Below are positions 10,901 to 22,379 of a stretch of DNA of 64,000 bases, piece by piece. Each line of letters begins with the position of its first letter. Within the stretch, counting starts at the first letter, position 1. The stretch comes from Guadua angustifolia (taxonomy: Eukaryota; Streptophyta; Magnoliopsida; Poales; Poaceae): positions 4,267,890 to 4,331,889 of the forward strand of contig CM070504.1 of assembly GCA_036346375.1 (NCBI GenBank), read 5' to 3'. The position numbers were made by a program, and so were the translations under genes. The notes below the pieces were generated by a model. The model was not told the origin of the DNA. It made no database searches and saw only the letters and a program-made list of their open reading frames with translations.

Positions 10901-13900
10901 CCATTCCGTTCGCCCGATTGCTCTGTGTGCCATTCTCCTCAATGGCGACCACTTCTATAGGCATTTCAAAGGGAAGTGCAATGTCTTTGTGCTATGTTGG
11001 ACCAAGTCAATGAGATTGGCCAAAACTTCGTGGTTGGCGGGATCTGAAGTTATTCGTTGCCCAAGACATCGGTCCTTAAATGCCAAAGACTGACCAAATG
11101 ACACACCACAATCCATTGGTACCAAGCTGTACCACGCATCACATCCATTGGCCGTCATCGGTTGGGGATTGGTAGGCATCCACCTTAGTGGTCGCCCAAT
11201 CTTGTCCCCATCTTAGTAGCAATTTTATAAAACCAAAACAACTAATCCAATCATACGAGATTAAGTATTTGTCTAAAAGTAGTAATTGTATGAATTGCTA
11301 CCTTCGAGGTTCAATATTTTATATCCTAAGGTTAAAAAGGAATTAAGGCATAGCAATGAGTTTAGTGTTGGGTGGTATCTAATCATGTCATTGAAACTAC
11401 CATATTTCTTATTTTCTAAAATATCGGTAAAATAATGCGATCTGAGAAGATCGTAAATATCTTTGTAATGGAATTGGGTTCAACATGTTCAAGGAGTGTG
11501 GCTTGCCTTGCGGATTCGAGGTTCGCCTAAATAGAAAGTGTTGATGTAGGTTATGCAGCCGGACGGTGCTTGCTCTTGACGGTGCTCAAAGCTGCTCGGC
11601 TCCAAGTATTGCTCTGCTCAAGATTCATGCCGTTGGTTGCTTTGGCGTCGTATCTAGCGAGAAGATGCAAACAATAAATAAATGAACAAATAAAAACAAA
11701 GAAAAAAAAGCAGAAAAAAAAGATTAAGTGAGAAAATGGTGGAGACAGACTCGGGGCATTTTGGGAATTTTCTGGACTTGATGTGGCGAAAGCGGAGATC
11801 ATTTTTGGACTTAGTGGCTCGAAAGCGGTCAAGAATATGTATTTTTAGTATTTTTGGATTTTTGGGAATTTTATTTGAATTTAAAATGGATTTTCGGATT
11901 TAAAATAAATAAAAATCCGAAATGGAAAATAGAAGAATCTTGTCTTTGTAAAATTTGCCTGATGTTCCTTTATTCGACCTGGTATTGAATATGTATTGTG
12001 TGATAAATAAACCAGTGCAAGGCGGTGTAATGACCAGTGTCAGCTGACCGGTAGATGGTAACATCTGAGGCCGATGGCGGCGAAGCGGAGGAAAAGCAGA
12101 GAACCTGTGCGAAGCGAAGGAGATTTCTTGTGGAGAGAGAAGATAAGCGCGAGGCGACCTGAGACTCGGGGCTCGGAAGAAATGGCGAGAAGAAGGCGGG
12201 GCATAGCGAACAGGAGTGGAAGAATGGGTTAAGGAGTGGGCGGAGGTGGTGGAGGAGAATGAATTTGGAGAAAGGCAGCGTGGGCGCGGGCGGGCGGCGC
12301 CTTCTTGAAAGAAAGAAGTGGAAATGGAAGAGGAGAAGCGGGGAGGAAGAAAAGGTGTTCTCGGCTCGAAATGGGAGAAATGAGGCGAGGGAAGAAATTT
12401 ATAGCCTCATGGGAGAGAAGAGAGGGAGGACAGGCGAGGCGGAGGCCTGGGCCGTCTGTATGGCCTTGTGTGGCGTCTTGATGTGAGGAAGAGGTAGGTG
12501 TGCGGTGGCGGTAGGCCTGGCGTTCGTATGGCGTGTTAGGGGTGGGTGAAGTCGTGTGAGGTAGAAGAAGGGAGGAAGAAGCCCAGTGGTGGGAAGAAAG
12601 CGTGGGGGGAAAGTTTGGCAGGGCAAAGTATTGGTAGGAGGAGAAGACCCACGAGCAAAAGCGGAATTTTCGGATTTGGTGGCGTAGAAAATGGTATGCT
12701 TACGAAATGGAAAGAGCCCAAAATAAATCCAAACAAATTGAATAAATCAGGAAAAAATTCAAATAAAATCCAAATAAATAAATAAGACAAAATATTGAAA
12801 TTTTGGGTTATTTCAATCTACCCCTTAAAATAAATCTAGTCACAAGATTTACTCATCTAGAGGATAGGTTGAGAAATTCTGCTGCGATTCGATTCTTTTT
12901 TTCTGGTGGGTTTTTCCATAGTAACATTCTTCCACGATTCTCGGCATACGCTGTCATTCCAGTCTCTGTGTTGACTTCCAGTTGATTTGATGATCCGGAT
13001 GTGTTCTCTGTAATGGGGTAACTTATTCTGCCAGTTAATTCCTTTTAACTGCTCTTGGTCTGTCGGTTATCTTAATGATCCGGGGGTACTTCTTGTGGTA
13101 AGGTAGGTCAAGTTTATGCCTTTAATGTGCTTTCCAGTATCCGATTGATCTCTTTCTGTCTGTCAGTCTGCGGGTGGTAGGTTTCATTAAATGTTGATCC
13201 TGTCCTCTTTTGCTCTAGGTGAACTTCTCCAAAATTTTGGTCGTAGCGTGGGTCTCCGGTTCTGACACTACTTCTTTCGGAATTTCTCTCCAATCTCACG
13301 ATAAATATCTTCCTGAACTTCATTTCTGTTGTAAGCTTGTCTAATGGCAATGGGGCGGTTTACCTTGGTCAACCTGTCAACTATCACCCCATAATATTGA
13401 ATCCCTGTTGAGTCCTCGAACATCCCTGTGAAGAAATCCATTCTGATCTCATCCCATTTCCTGCCTGGGGACGGAGAGTTGCAGTAAGCTAGTAGTCTTC
13501 TGAGGGTCAATCTCAACCTTCCAGCACATATTACTGTATGGGGCATTCTCGGCTGCTTTCTTTGTCAAAATCAATCCTCTTATATTTCTATTTTTACACA
13601 TATGGTTATAGAGCCACAGTATTCCTTGCTTATTTGGCGAAAGCTCTTGAGAGGTTGGCACCTGTCATTCCTTTCTCCATACTGTTGAATGTCCTGGTCT
13701 CCCTATTGGGCTGTTTTTGATTTGATCCAATGGATTTGGTGGGGATTCCAATTGAGTGCACGAATCTGTCATCACTTTGTAGGTTGGGACTTCCCCTTTT
13801 TTTTCTGACTGGCTCCTCATGGTGAGTTAAGTCACTTTTTAGATTAATTTATGCAGTGGTTAGGAATGATTAAAATCTTGAATATTTACGAGGTGAGAGT

Positions 13901-16900
13901 GCTACTGCATTCATTTTCTCTCCTCGGGTCTTATGCTGCCACATTACTTGTTATTCTTGGTCACTCACAAAGGTGATTCCTTTGACAACTCCCTATTGCC
14001 TTATGGTGGCATAGTGAATTCCTTCTTAGGACAACATCCAATCCTTTCATTATTTCTAACATCGACAAAGCTGGTTTTGATCTTAATTTCTCGAAGGGTC
14101 AATTCTGAGATCTTTACACTTGTACCAAGTTGCTAATAAAAGCCTTGAGAGGTTTTGAGATGCACAAGAGGCGGGCAATAGCGGGGCATCTAGCCATTCT
14201 CTCAAAATACAACAAAGCAAAAGCAAGGGGCACCACGACTAAAAATTACAGGTGCTGGCCGAGCTTGGAGCTCCTTGGCGTCGTCTGCGGTCTCCTAACT
14301 TCTTTGGCGGAACAGTGATTTATCCGTTACTTTCGGGGCATTGGGGCTTAGTTGGGTTTTGATGGGTATCTTCCTTTTAGCGATCCTCATTGCTTTTTAT
14401 TGTGATCACGGCGTACTTTGTCGAAATTTGTTGGATTAGATTTGGAAACTTGAGCCTTGGCACCTCGGAGGTAAATGCTTCTTAGGGCGATGATGTCGGA
14501 TATGTCTGTCTGTCGCATGAAAGCAGTTAAGCGGTCTTGTGGGGGCAATCATTAGTATAATGATTTCCTTTGCAATTGAGGCACTTCACGGTCTGAGTTG
14601 AAACCAGCAGTGTCGGTCTCTGTTCTTCTCTGACTGTCTTTTGGCCAAAAAATTGAAGGTAAGATCTGGTGTTTGTATCCTTAAGCGTCTTTGGGTTACG
14701 CCTCCTCGATTCTTGGTGTCTTCCTTTTCCGTGTGTTTTCCAAGTCGTTCCGGTTCTCCTCGGTGATTATTAACTTGTCTACCATCGTGGTCGAGTCCTC
14801 AAAATCAAGTCTTTGCGGCGTGGAATTTCGGACTTTTACGTAGTCCTTCGTAGAATCTTTCCATCTTCTTGGCCGGTATCCACTTCTTGAGGGCATATCG
14901 TGCTAGTTAGTTGAATTGATGAAAGTATTCCAACGATCTCTCGCCTTGGTGGAGAGTCAAAAATTCCCTCTTTTAGGCGCCATTAAGCTTGCGGGGATGT
15001 GAGCTTTTACGAAGGCTTCCTCAAATTCGCCCCGTGGTTTCTTGTCGGGATTTACGTACTGAAAGTTCATCCATGGCGGTGGTGGTCCTATGGTAGTGCG
15101 AAGCGTACAATACTAGTTCTCTATCGAGCCTTGGCGGTGTCAAGTTTCCATTGAATGCCATTGATCCAATCATCTGCTGCGAGTGGGTGCGATGCACTTG
15201 AAAAGATGGGTGGTCTCGTTTTGGAAATCGGACCATTTTGATATTCAACATTCTCATCGGCGCATAGTAATCCTTTGTGATGGTGTCCGGGTGGTGCTGC
15301 GGCGTGATCTAACATTCTCTCGATGGTTGTGTTTGGCGCATCTCTTGCTGATGCTGTTTCTTTCCATCATGGCTAGCACTTGGGCGAGTTAGGCGGATTT
15401 TGTTGGTCTTGCTTCCTTCTTGAGATCTTTGGTGTGGCTCGACTCCGTCTGGCTTGATTTGATTCTTATTGATTACTGCTCTGACGGGTTTTGGAGTAGC
15501 GAAAGATAAGTAAGATTTAGAGCATGGGGTAGAGTAGAAGCGAATAGGTAAGAGCTCGGACGAAGGAAGGAGCTTTTGAGTGTGGTGGGTTTATACAAAT
15601 ATTTAGGGTAACACAAAATTAACGAGAGATAGGGAACATAGCTTTTTCATTCATAGCATGGGATGCATTAGTACATTTTAAGGTCAGTCGACCCATATTA
15701 TACTACCAAAAGACGTCTGAAAGGGTGCAATCTAAGGATAACGTTCTATTGTGGTGGAGTCTTATCTTGAGTTGTCGGCGGCGGGTCCACATGGGTCCTT
15801 TACCTCGTGAGGGCTCCTTCATTGCGATCTTCTTCGGAGGCTCAAGCTGAGAGCAGGTCGATCTATCCACAAGCTCTTGAATTTCCTTCCAAGCTTGGTG
15901 AAGCCGTTTATGGAAGTAGTCGGCGCTCTGGATGGCTCGAGCGTGGCGGGCTTCTTGCGAGAACCACGTGGGAGGCGATCTCTTGAACTTCGGCTGATGC
16001 GGATGGTTCTTAGTAGGCCGATCTGCTCCATGTTTGGAAAATCCCCTGCGGCGGGATCGGTTGAAATGGTGTCGTTGAACTTCGTTTATGTATCGTAACC
16101 TCGGTACTTTCTTGCCTTGCGGGCGGCATCACATATGGCGTCCTCCTCATACATCCTTTGGCCTTCAAACCTTTGGGACACGTCACGGGCCGAAGAGAGC
16201 GAGGGCTCGAGGGTTACCCATGCCTTCCATTGGCAATGAACATCTCAGAAGTGTTCCTCTGTGTGGAAAACGAGTGGTCTGACTCTTCTGCTTGGAAAGC
16301 TGTGCATCCTCAAAAGGTGAAATTGCCCATTGTCGAGGCTGCTTTGGGTGGAGTGAACCTTGTGCACCATCTAACGTCTGAACATTTGAAGTCGATTGAG
16401 AATGGGAAATTTCAAAGCGACTTTTAGAAACCGAGAAGTTTAGGTAAAGGAGGAAGGAGGTGAGGCGAAGAGTAAGCTAGCAAATATGCTTATATATTTT
16501 ATGTCGATTTTGCTTAAGTTTTAAATAATCTTTTGGAAAAAGCAGTTCCTAAACCATCTTAAGGTCTTGATCTCTTGGTCAAACCAAGCTCGATACCACT
16601 TATACGGACCGCCCTTTTAGAAGTGCGTATAAATACCTTCATGACTACCGAGATTTTAGTTGCGGGTAACCAAGTATACATTGCTTGATAAAAGAGCAAA
16701 TCTGAACATTTTATAGATGAGATAAGGGCCCTATGGCCAAGGTTTTACAAAGGGTGCGGCTAACCTTGCATACATTCTGAGAACCCCCACAGAAGCGCTT
16801 GAGCGAGATAGATCAAGGCCTCCAAAAACCAAGTAACATCGTCATCTCGATCTCACAGGTCGCCTTGACTTCATTTGAAATCTAAAGAGGATTGGGAGCA

Positions 16901-19900
16901 AGGGTGAGTACACAACCGTACTCAACAAACCACACGGAAATTCTGAATATTACATGTAGGAATAAACAAAAGGTAGGCACAGTGTTTAAGTTTTATGGAT
17001 GCAAGTTGTAAATATCAACCTTTTATTTTACATTTGAAACACAAATCATAAATAGCAATATATCATGGGGGTTATCTTTGCAAAGTTCACTTCCACGACA
17101 AGTTTTAATTAAAAAGCTATAGAGGCGCGATTCACGAGAATCACCTAAATTAACTCGGCTTCATTAACTTAGGAAGCACGGCGTATTCGAATACCATTGA
17201 TATCACTCTGCAGAGGTGCTCGACTTTACCCACAAGATATCATCGGCCGTTAGTGCCAGCGCCAACAAACATGCAACTTTAATGCATGCGGTAGGTAGGG
17301 ATAATCATAGCATTTCGTTGAACTTCCTTCTTTAACTCCTACCCGATGAGGCTATCCAAGGTCATAATATTCCGTACCCTCTCTGGCCGTCGTGGAGTCG
17401 CGGTCCGAATATTGTGGACACCCATTATTGCGTGAATCGGCAAATGGCATCTCCATTCCGTTCGCCCGATTGCTCGTGTGCCATTCTCCTCAATGGCGAC
17501 CACTTCCTATAGGCATTTCAAAAGGGAAGTGCAATGTCTTGTGCTATGTTGGACCAAGTCAATGAGATTGGTAGGCCCAACTCGTGGTTGGCGGGATCTG
17601 AAGTTATTCGTTGCCCAAGACATCGGTCCTTAAATGCCAAAGACTTCGACCAAATGACACACCACAATCCATTGGTACCAAGCTGTACCACCACCACATC
17701 ACATCCATTGGCCGTCATCGGTTGGGGATTGGTAAGCATCCACCTTCCGTGGTCGCCCAATCTTGTCCCATCTTAGTAACAATTTTATAAAACCAAAAAC
17801 AACTAATCAATCATACGAGATTAAGTATTTGTCTAAAAGTAGTAATTGTATGAATTGCTACCTTTACGAGGTTCAATATTTTATATCCTAAGGTTAAAAA
17901 GGAATTAAGGCATAGCAATGAGTTTAGTGTTGGGTGGTATCTAATCATGTCATTGAAACTACCATATTTCTTATTTTCTAAAATATCGGTAAAATAATGC
18001 GATCTGAAGATACGTAAATATACTGTAATGGAATTGGGTTCAACATGTTCAAGGAGTGTGGCTTGCCTTGCGGATTCGAGGGTTCGCCTAAATAGAAAGT
18101 GTTGATGTCGTGTCTGGCTTCGGACGGTGCTTGCTCTTGACGGTGCTCCAAGAACTGCTCCGGCTCCAAGTATTGCTCCTGCTCCGAGATTCATGCCGTT
18201 GGTTGCTTTGACGTCGTATCTAACGCGAGAAGATGCAAACAATAAATAAATGAACAAATAAAAACAAAGAAAGAAAAACCGAAAAAAAAAGATTAAGTGA
18301 GAAAATGGTCGGAACGGAGCTCAGGGGCATTTTGGGAATTTTCTGGACTTGATGTGGCGAAACGGAGATCATTTTTGGACTTAGTGGCTCGAAACGGTCA
18401 AGAATATGTATTTTTGGTATTTTTGGATTTTTGGGAATTTTATTTGAATTTAAAATGGATTTTCGGATTTAAAATAAATAAAAATCCGAAATGGAAAATA
18501 GAAGAATCTTGTCTTTGTGGGCTGCACATATTCACATTTATTCGACCCACAGTATTTGAATATGTATTGTGTGATAAATGACCAGTGTGGAGCGGTATGA
18601 TGACCGGGTGTCACGACACGAGGGCGAGGTGGCATCTGAGGCCGATGGCGTGAGACGGAGGAGAAAACAGAACCTGTGAGGGCGAAGGAGATTTTGCTTG
18701 CGTGGAGAAGAAGATAGCGGCGAGGCGACCACAGGCTCGGGGAGCTCGGAAGAAATGGCGAGGAAGAGAGGCGGGGCATAGCGAACCAGGGTGGAAGAAT
18801 GGGTTCGAGGAGTGGGCGGGCCGGTGTGGAGGAGAATCGGAGTTGGAGAAGGCAGCGTGGCCAGGCGGAGGCGGCGCCTGTGAAGAAAGAAGTGGGGGAA
18901 ATGGAAGAGGAGAGCGCGGGGAGGAAGAAAAGGTGTTCTCCGGCTCGGGGCGGGGAGGAAATGAGGCGAGGGGGAAGAAATTTATAGCCTCATGGGAGAG
19001 AGAGAGAGGAGGAGGCCATGCATGTGAGGGCGAGGCACAGCCGTGTGTGTGTGGCCTGTATGACGTGGCGATGGCGAGGCGAGGAGGTAGTAGGCGGCGC
19101 TAGGGTGGCGGTAGGCGCGGCGTTCGGTGGCGTGGTGGCGCCAAGTGGGGTCACATGAGGTAGAAGAAGGGAGGAAGGAAGTGGGCAGGAGAAGAAAACG
19201 ATGGGCGGGGAAAGTTTGGCGGAGCAAGGTATTGGCGGAGGAGGAGAAGGCCCACGAGCAAAAACGGAATTTTTCCGGATTTGGTAAGCGCCGAAAATGG
19301 TATGCTTACCTGAAATGGAAAGGAGCCCAAAATAAATCCAAACAAATTCGAATAAATCCGGGAAAAAAATTCAAATAAAATCCAAATAAATAAATAAGAC
19401 AAAATATTGAAATTTTTGGGTTATTTCAATATGTGTCTCCACATGCGTGGTCAGCGTCTTTAGGAATTTCTTACCGGCTAGTTATCTTGCCCGCCTTGTC
19501 CTGCTCCCCCTACCACGCCTGTTATTTCCATGGAGGCCAATGATGCTGCTAAACAAACGGCGTCTGATGACTATGTTGATGTCATTATTTGGAAGACTAA
19601 GAAGTAGATAGGAGTTTCTCTTTCTAGTACTGAGGCTGAGTTGCGAGCTATGGTTCTTTTGGCAGCAGAGGTTACTTGGTTACGGTGGCTACTTGAGGAT
19701 TTTAGTGTTTCTGTTTCTACACCGACTCCTTTTTTATCTGACAGTACATGTGCTATTAGCATTGCTCGAGATCCAGTGAAACATGAGCTCACCAAGCATA
19801 TTGGCGTTGATGTTTCCTACATGCGAACACAGGTACATGATCAGGTTGTGGCTTTTCAGTATATGCCTTCAGAGTTTCAGTTGGCAGATTTCTTCACGAA

Positions 19901-21691
19901 GACACAGACTAGAGCTTAGTACAGGTTTTATCTCAACAAACTCAGTGTTGTTGATCCACCATAAGTTTGAGGGGAGTGTTAGACAGTATCCTTGTTATCT
20001 TATATAAGAGATTGCTAGCTTTGTATATGTATTGCCTTATATAGGTTTTCCTTCTATACCCATATGTACATGTATATATACTGACCCATTGGCCTCATGT
20101 TCAATACAAGTGCTATTCATAACAGCTTTGAATTGTTTTAGTATTATTTTGCAACAGAGTATATGCATTTTTGTTTGCATAAATCGCTGTCCTAGTACCA
20201 CATGGCCTTGTGCAGACCTGTACCACTGCATAGGCACTAACATACCCTTGTCTTGCAGGATTTTATGTGATGCTATGCTCTGCTTGTTTAAAAAAAGATA
20301 GCAATTGAGTATAAATATGTTATCACAGCCTCATCGACAACAGCTGATGTTGTTTATTATTCTTGACACTTGACAGTGATGTTCTTGTTCCTTTTGTGAT
20401 TTAGATACTTTTCTTGGGTTGTTTGCACTTCTTTAACTCGATAATTTGCATGCCTAGTCCATATGGTAATGAATGACAAATCGAGGAAAGTTCTTTGGTT
20501 ATAGACTTGTAGTGGTACAATTTAGGGAGTTGCATGGTTGACTCTATATTAGCTTAATATGTGTGATATATAGTTGTATTTTGCACATTCTAAAATACAC
20601 TATTTAATCCTTGTTCCAGCAAATCATTGACATGATTTGCTGTGGGATGCAGCTTCCATGGTGAATAGGGTTTTCTGCAGCAGCAGTTTGCATGGTTCGA
20701 CATTTCAACAGCTTACATCAGATACTACAATCGAGGTAATTCAGTGTCAAGCTCTCAGCTGACCTCGTCTAAACATAATTGAATGTTCTTGGAGACAATC
20801 AGCTTAACTTGACGATCTTCAGGTTGCAATTGATATACCCTTCCCATTCCGAGTAATACCAGTTGAAGCCATTGAATCAAGTGGCAGGCAAGTGCTTGAG
20901 CAGTTACTCCGAGTCATGCTTCCACGATTTCTGAAACAGGTCAGTTAAATACCACTTTGTCTTTGCCTATAATAGGCTTTTGTTTAATATCATTTTCATC
21001 GGTTCAACCTGCATTTTCTTTCCTCCAAGCTCTAATACATGTTTCTTTTGGATTACAACTGTAGGTGATTTTGTGGTAGAATAAAATCAAGGATGTCTTA
21101 TCCAATGTATAAAAATAAGATAATAGTGCATAAATTTCAGAATAAATTCTCCTTTAAGAAATTACCTCTCTTTAACATCAATGAAGTAAACTCTTCATTT
21201 TATTTCTAGTATTCATAAATACTTGAAGTTTAACAAATAGTTTGGTTTTAACTATTTGCTATTGTTCAATCATATGTGAACTAGATAACATAAAAAATGT
21301 CACATATGAACTAGTTCTATGATGATTAGTCATCAGCTGCTAGTTTCCTGAGTTAACCCACCAACAAGGCCACTGCCAGTACATGTTGTTTCTGCCATCA
21401 TCAATGTTAGAAGTCTCATGAATCGTTCAGTTTTTAGTTTACTTGCTGTTTGTTCAATCCTATGTCATATGTGAACCAGATGACCCCCCCTGGAAGTTTC
21501 TTGAGCTGAACCATTCCCTATATTTGTTCTAGAGATTGTCGTGGGCAACATTTTCTATATTTATCTTCATATTTTCCCTAGAGATTATTCATCAAATAAG
21601 AAAATTGTTTTGCTTTCAGCTTGTTAAAGACTACCAAGCTTGGGCTTTGGGTGATTCTTCAAGGAAACCACTTGGCACTGGTGAAATATGA
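7949..21691 (+). CDS. DUF1997 family protein, chloroplast-type N-terminus (six exons)
   Basis: Complete gene of a plant DUF1997 family (function unknown; plant members are predicted to be plastid proteins). Exons: 7949-8129, 8238-8428, 8537-8582, 20653-20735, 20823-20939 and 21620-21691 (stop TGA). All junctions are GT-AG and in phase, giving 690 nt or 229 residues. The N-terminus is rich in Ser, Arg and Ala (a serine run coded by a TCC repeat at 8021-8047), as in a transit peptide. The conserved body starts in exon 2 (YSVLDAERIERVDESTFRC) and continues through CPVLLVRVEDEPDGCCIRL, then LEGSPLVEAQNDKFSA across the exon 3/4 junction. ATG 7949 is the first in-frame start of this exon. Intron 3 is 12,070 bp because of nested retrotransposons. 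A gypsy element lies 252 bp after the stop, perhaps inside the original 3' UTR. Confidence 0.88.
8021..8047 (+). repeat. TCC trinucleotide repeat coding a serine run
   Basis: Nearly perfect (TCC)n tract inside exon 1 of the DUF1997 gene. It encodes most of a run of nine serines in the presumed transit peptide, so length changes would stay in frame. Confidence 0.9.
9074..9244 (+). repeat. copia 5' LTR
   Basis: Starts TGTTAGATAC and ends cattcataata-type sequence; matches 19977-20124. It contains an extra ~20-bp duplication of gagattgctag relative to the right LTR. The terminal CA is mutated to TA. Confidence 0.85.
9245..9256 (+). other. Primer binding site of the copia element
   Basis: tggtatcagagc, complementary to the 3' end of initiator methionine tRNA, immediately after the left LTR. 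Confidence 0.85.
10062..12815 (-). repeat. gypsy LTR (left; 3' LTR of the minus-strand element)
   Basis: Begins TGTAACGGACC and ends gggttatttca on the plus strand. Matches 16600-19428 along its length with many small substitutions and 1-3-bp indels. Contains no element gene; the open frames in it are incidental. Confidence 0.85.
13114..13546 (-). pseudogene. gypsy integrase remnant
   Basis: Two overlapping minus-strand frames show integrase-core features of Ty3/gypsy elements: WDEIRMDFFTGM, VIVDRLTKV and YHPQTDRQKE. The piece is split by frameshifts and lacks neighbours on both sides. It marks the orientation and superfamily of the surrounding element. Confidence 0.75.
14560..15390 (-). pseudogene. 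gypsy gag remnant with a broken zinc knuckle
   Basis: Minus-strand frames near 15100-15300 read FPKTRPPIFSSASHPLAADD followed by a DDWI/W-rich segment, typical of the gag capsid domain of plant gypsy elements. Further along the minus strand (near 14590) is a CxxC...H...C knuckle-like word with one residue missing between C and H. Several stops and frame changes make it non-functional. Confidence 0.65.
16600..19428 (-). repeat. gypsy LTR (right; 5' LTR of the minus-strand element)
   Basis: Pair of 10062-12815. The right edge ttatttca is followed by the ATATG duplication. The left edge (tatacggacc) is slightly altered from TGTAACGGACC in the other copy. Confidence 0.85.
19550..19919 (+). pseudogene. 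Ty1/copia RNase H C-terminal remnant
   Basis: Frame with SLSSTEAELRAMVLLAAEV, an LSDSTCAISIARDPV block, KHIGVDVSYMR and QLADFFTKTQTRA, the usual end of copia pol. An in-frame stop (tag near 19605) lies just before it, and everything upstream belongs to the inserted gypsy element. It ends at 19919, 57 bp before the 3' LTR. Confidence 0.9.
19977..20124 (+). repeat. copia 3' LTR
   Basis: Starts TGTTAGACAG and ends tattcataaca, followed directly by the target duplication gcttt. Matches 9074-9244. Confidence 0.9.
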
Positions 21692-21943
21692 AGCTGCCCA
21701 TTATCTGCATTAGGCATGGTTCCAGTCCATGTAATTTCTTTTTTTTTCCTAGGTTGTGTTGTGGTTGGCTCGCCTGTCTGTACTGTGGGCGTGTTGGTTT
21801 GTACTAAAACTTTTTTCCTACTTAATACAAAGTCACACAAATAAAAAAATCATGATACCTTTTCTTGTTGAATTTATTTATCGCCGCTTGATGGGTTATA
21901 GCAATCCTGCTTATGCATCATCCATTTTGCTCAAGACAGTTTC

Positions 21944-22341
21944 TGTTAGGGCTGGCTGTGATCGGGTCTTTGTAAGACGCAGTAGAACGTTAATGTAGAG
22001 AGGAGTCCTTGGTACAGTAGGTGTTGTCCTTGTTTTGGCGGTAGGTTGTTAGGAGGAAGGAGAGAATCTCGAGTTGTTAGAAAAGCATCGAGTTGGTTAT
22101 GAAAAGAAGAGGAGGCGATTCGGATGGAGGAAGAAGTATTTGGAGAGGTTAAGAGGAAGAGGAAAGCAGAGGAAGGGACCTTTTGGCAATCAACTTCGAG
22201 AATCGGTAGGTGGCTCGACAACAATTTTTATCACGGCGGCAACCACGAAGAATTCGGCGAGTTCGGCATCATCGGCTTGTGTCGGGCCTTCGCCAGTACA
22301 GAGCTTCGAGTTGGCGCATACCTCTTTGCCAGCCCGTAACA
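21944..22341 (+). repeat. gypsy 5' LTR
   Basis: 398 bp, paired with 26878-27271. Differences include several G/A changes in CG or CHG contexts (tcgagttg here, tcgggttg in the other copy) and short indels. Confidence 0.9.
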
Positions 22342-22344
22342 ATT

Positions 22345-22356
22345 TGGTATCAGAGC
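22345..22356 (+). other. Primer binding site of the gypsy element
   Basis: tggtatcagagc three bases after the 5' LTR; initiator Met-tRNA type. Confidence 0.85.
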
Positions 22357-22379
22357 TCGGCGATCGAGGGAGGAGAAGC

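Larger units (their letters stand above)
10062..19428 (-). mobile_element. Ty3/gypsy LTR retrotransposon nested in the copia element
   Basis: Two long LTRs (10062-12815 and 16600-19428, about 2.8 kb each) enclose a 3.8-kb interior. A perfect 5-bp duplication ATATG flanks it (10057-10061 and 19429-19433), both copies being copia-internal sequence. The orientation is minus: next to the left LTR is the purine tract (ctacccctt on the plus strand), and next to the right LTR is a primer binding site (plus agctcgataccact, minus tggtatcgagct). Minus-strand gag and integrase remnants are present. Reverse transcriptase and RNase H were not found, so the element is internally deleted and non-autonomous. 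Confidence 0.88.
9074..20124 (+). mobile_element. Ty1/copia-type LTR retrotransposon, deleted and split by a gypsy insertion
   Basis: Bounded by LTRs 9074-9244 and 19977-20124 with a perfect 5-bp target duplication GCTTT (9069-9073 and 20125-20129), so it inserted as a unit into intron 3 of the DUF1997 gene, in the same orientation as the gene. The primer binding site tggtatcagagc (9245-9256, initiator Met-tRNA type) directly follows the left LTR, and a purine tract (tttgaggggag) precedes the right LTR. Without the nested gypsy element it is only about 1.7 kb. What remains is a GC-rich leader/gag-like stretch (about 9280-10056) and the C-terminal RNase H part. Integrase and reverse transcriptase are gone. 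Confidence 0.9.

Noticed and set aside
18702..19103. 133-codon Gly/Arg/Glu-rich frame
   Set aside because: It is inside the right gypsy LTR; the matching part of the left LTR (around 12200-12480) does not keep the frame.
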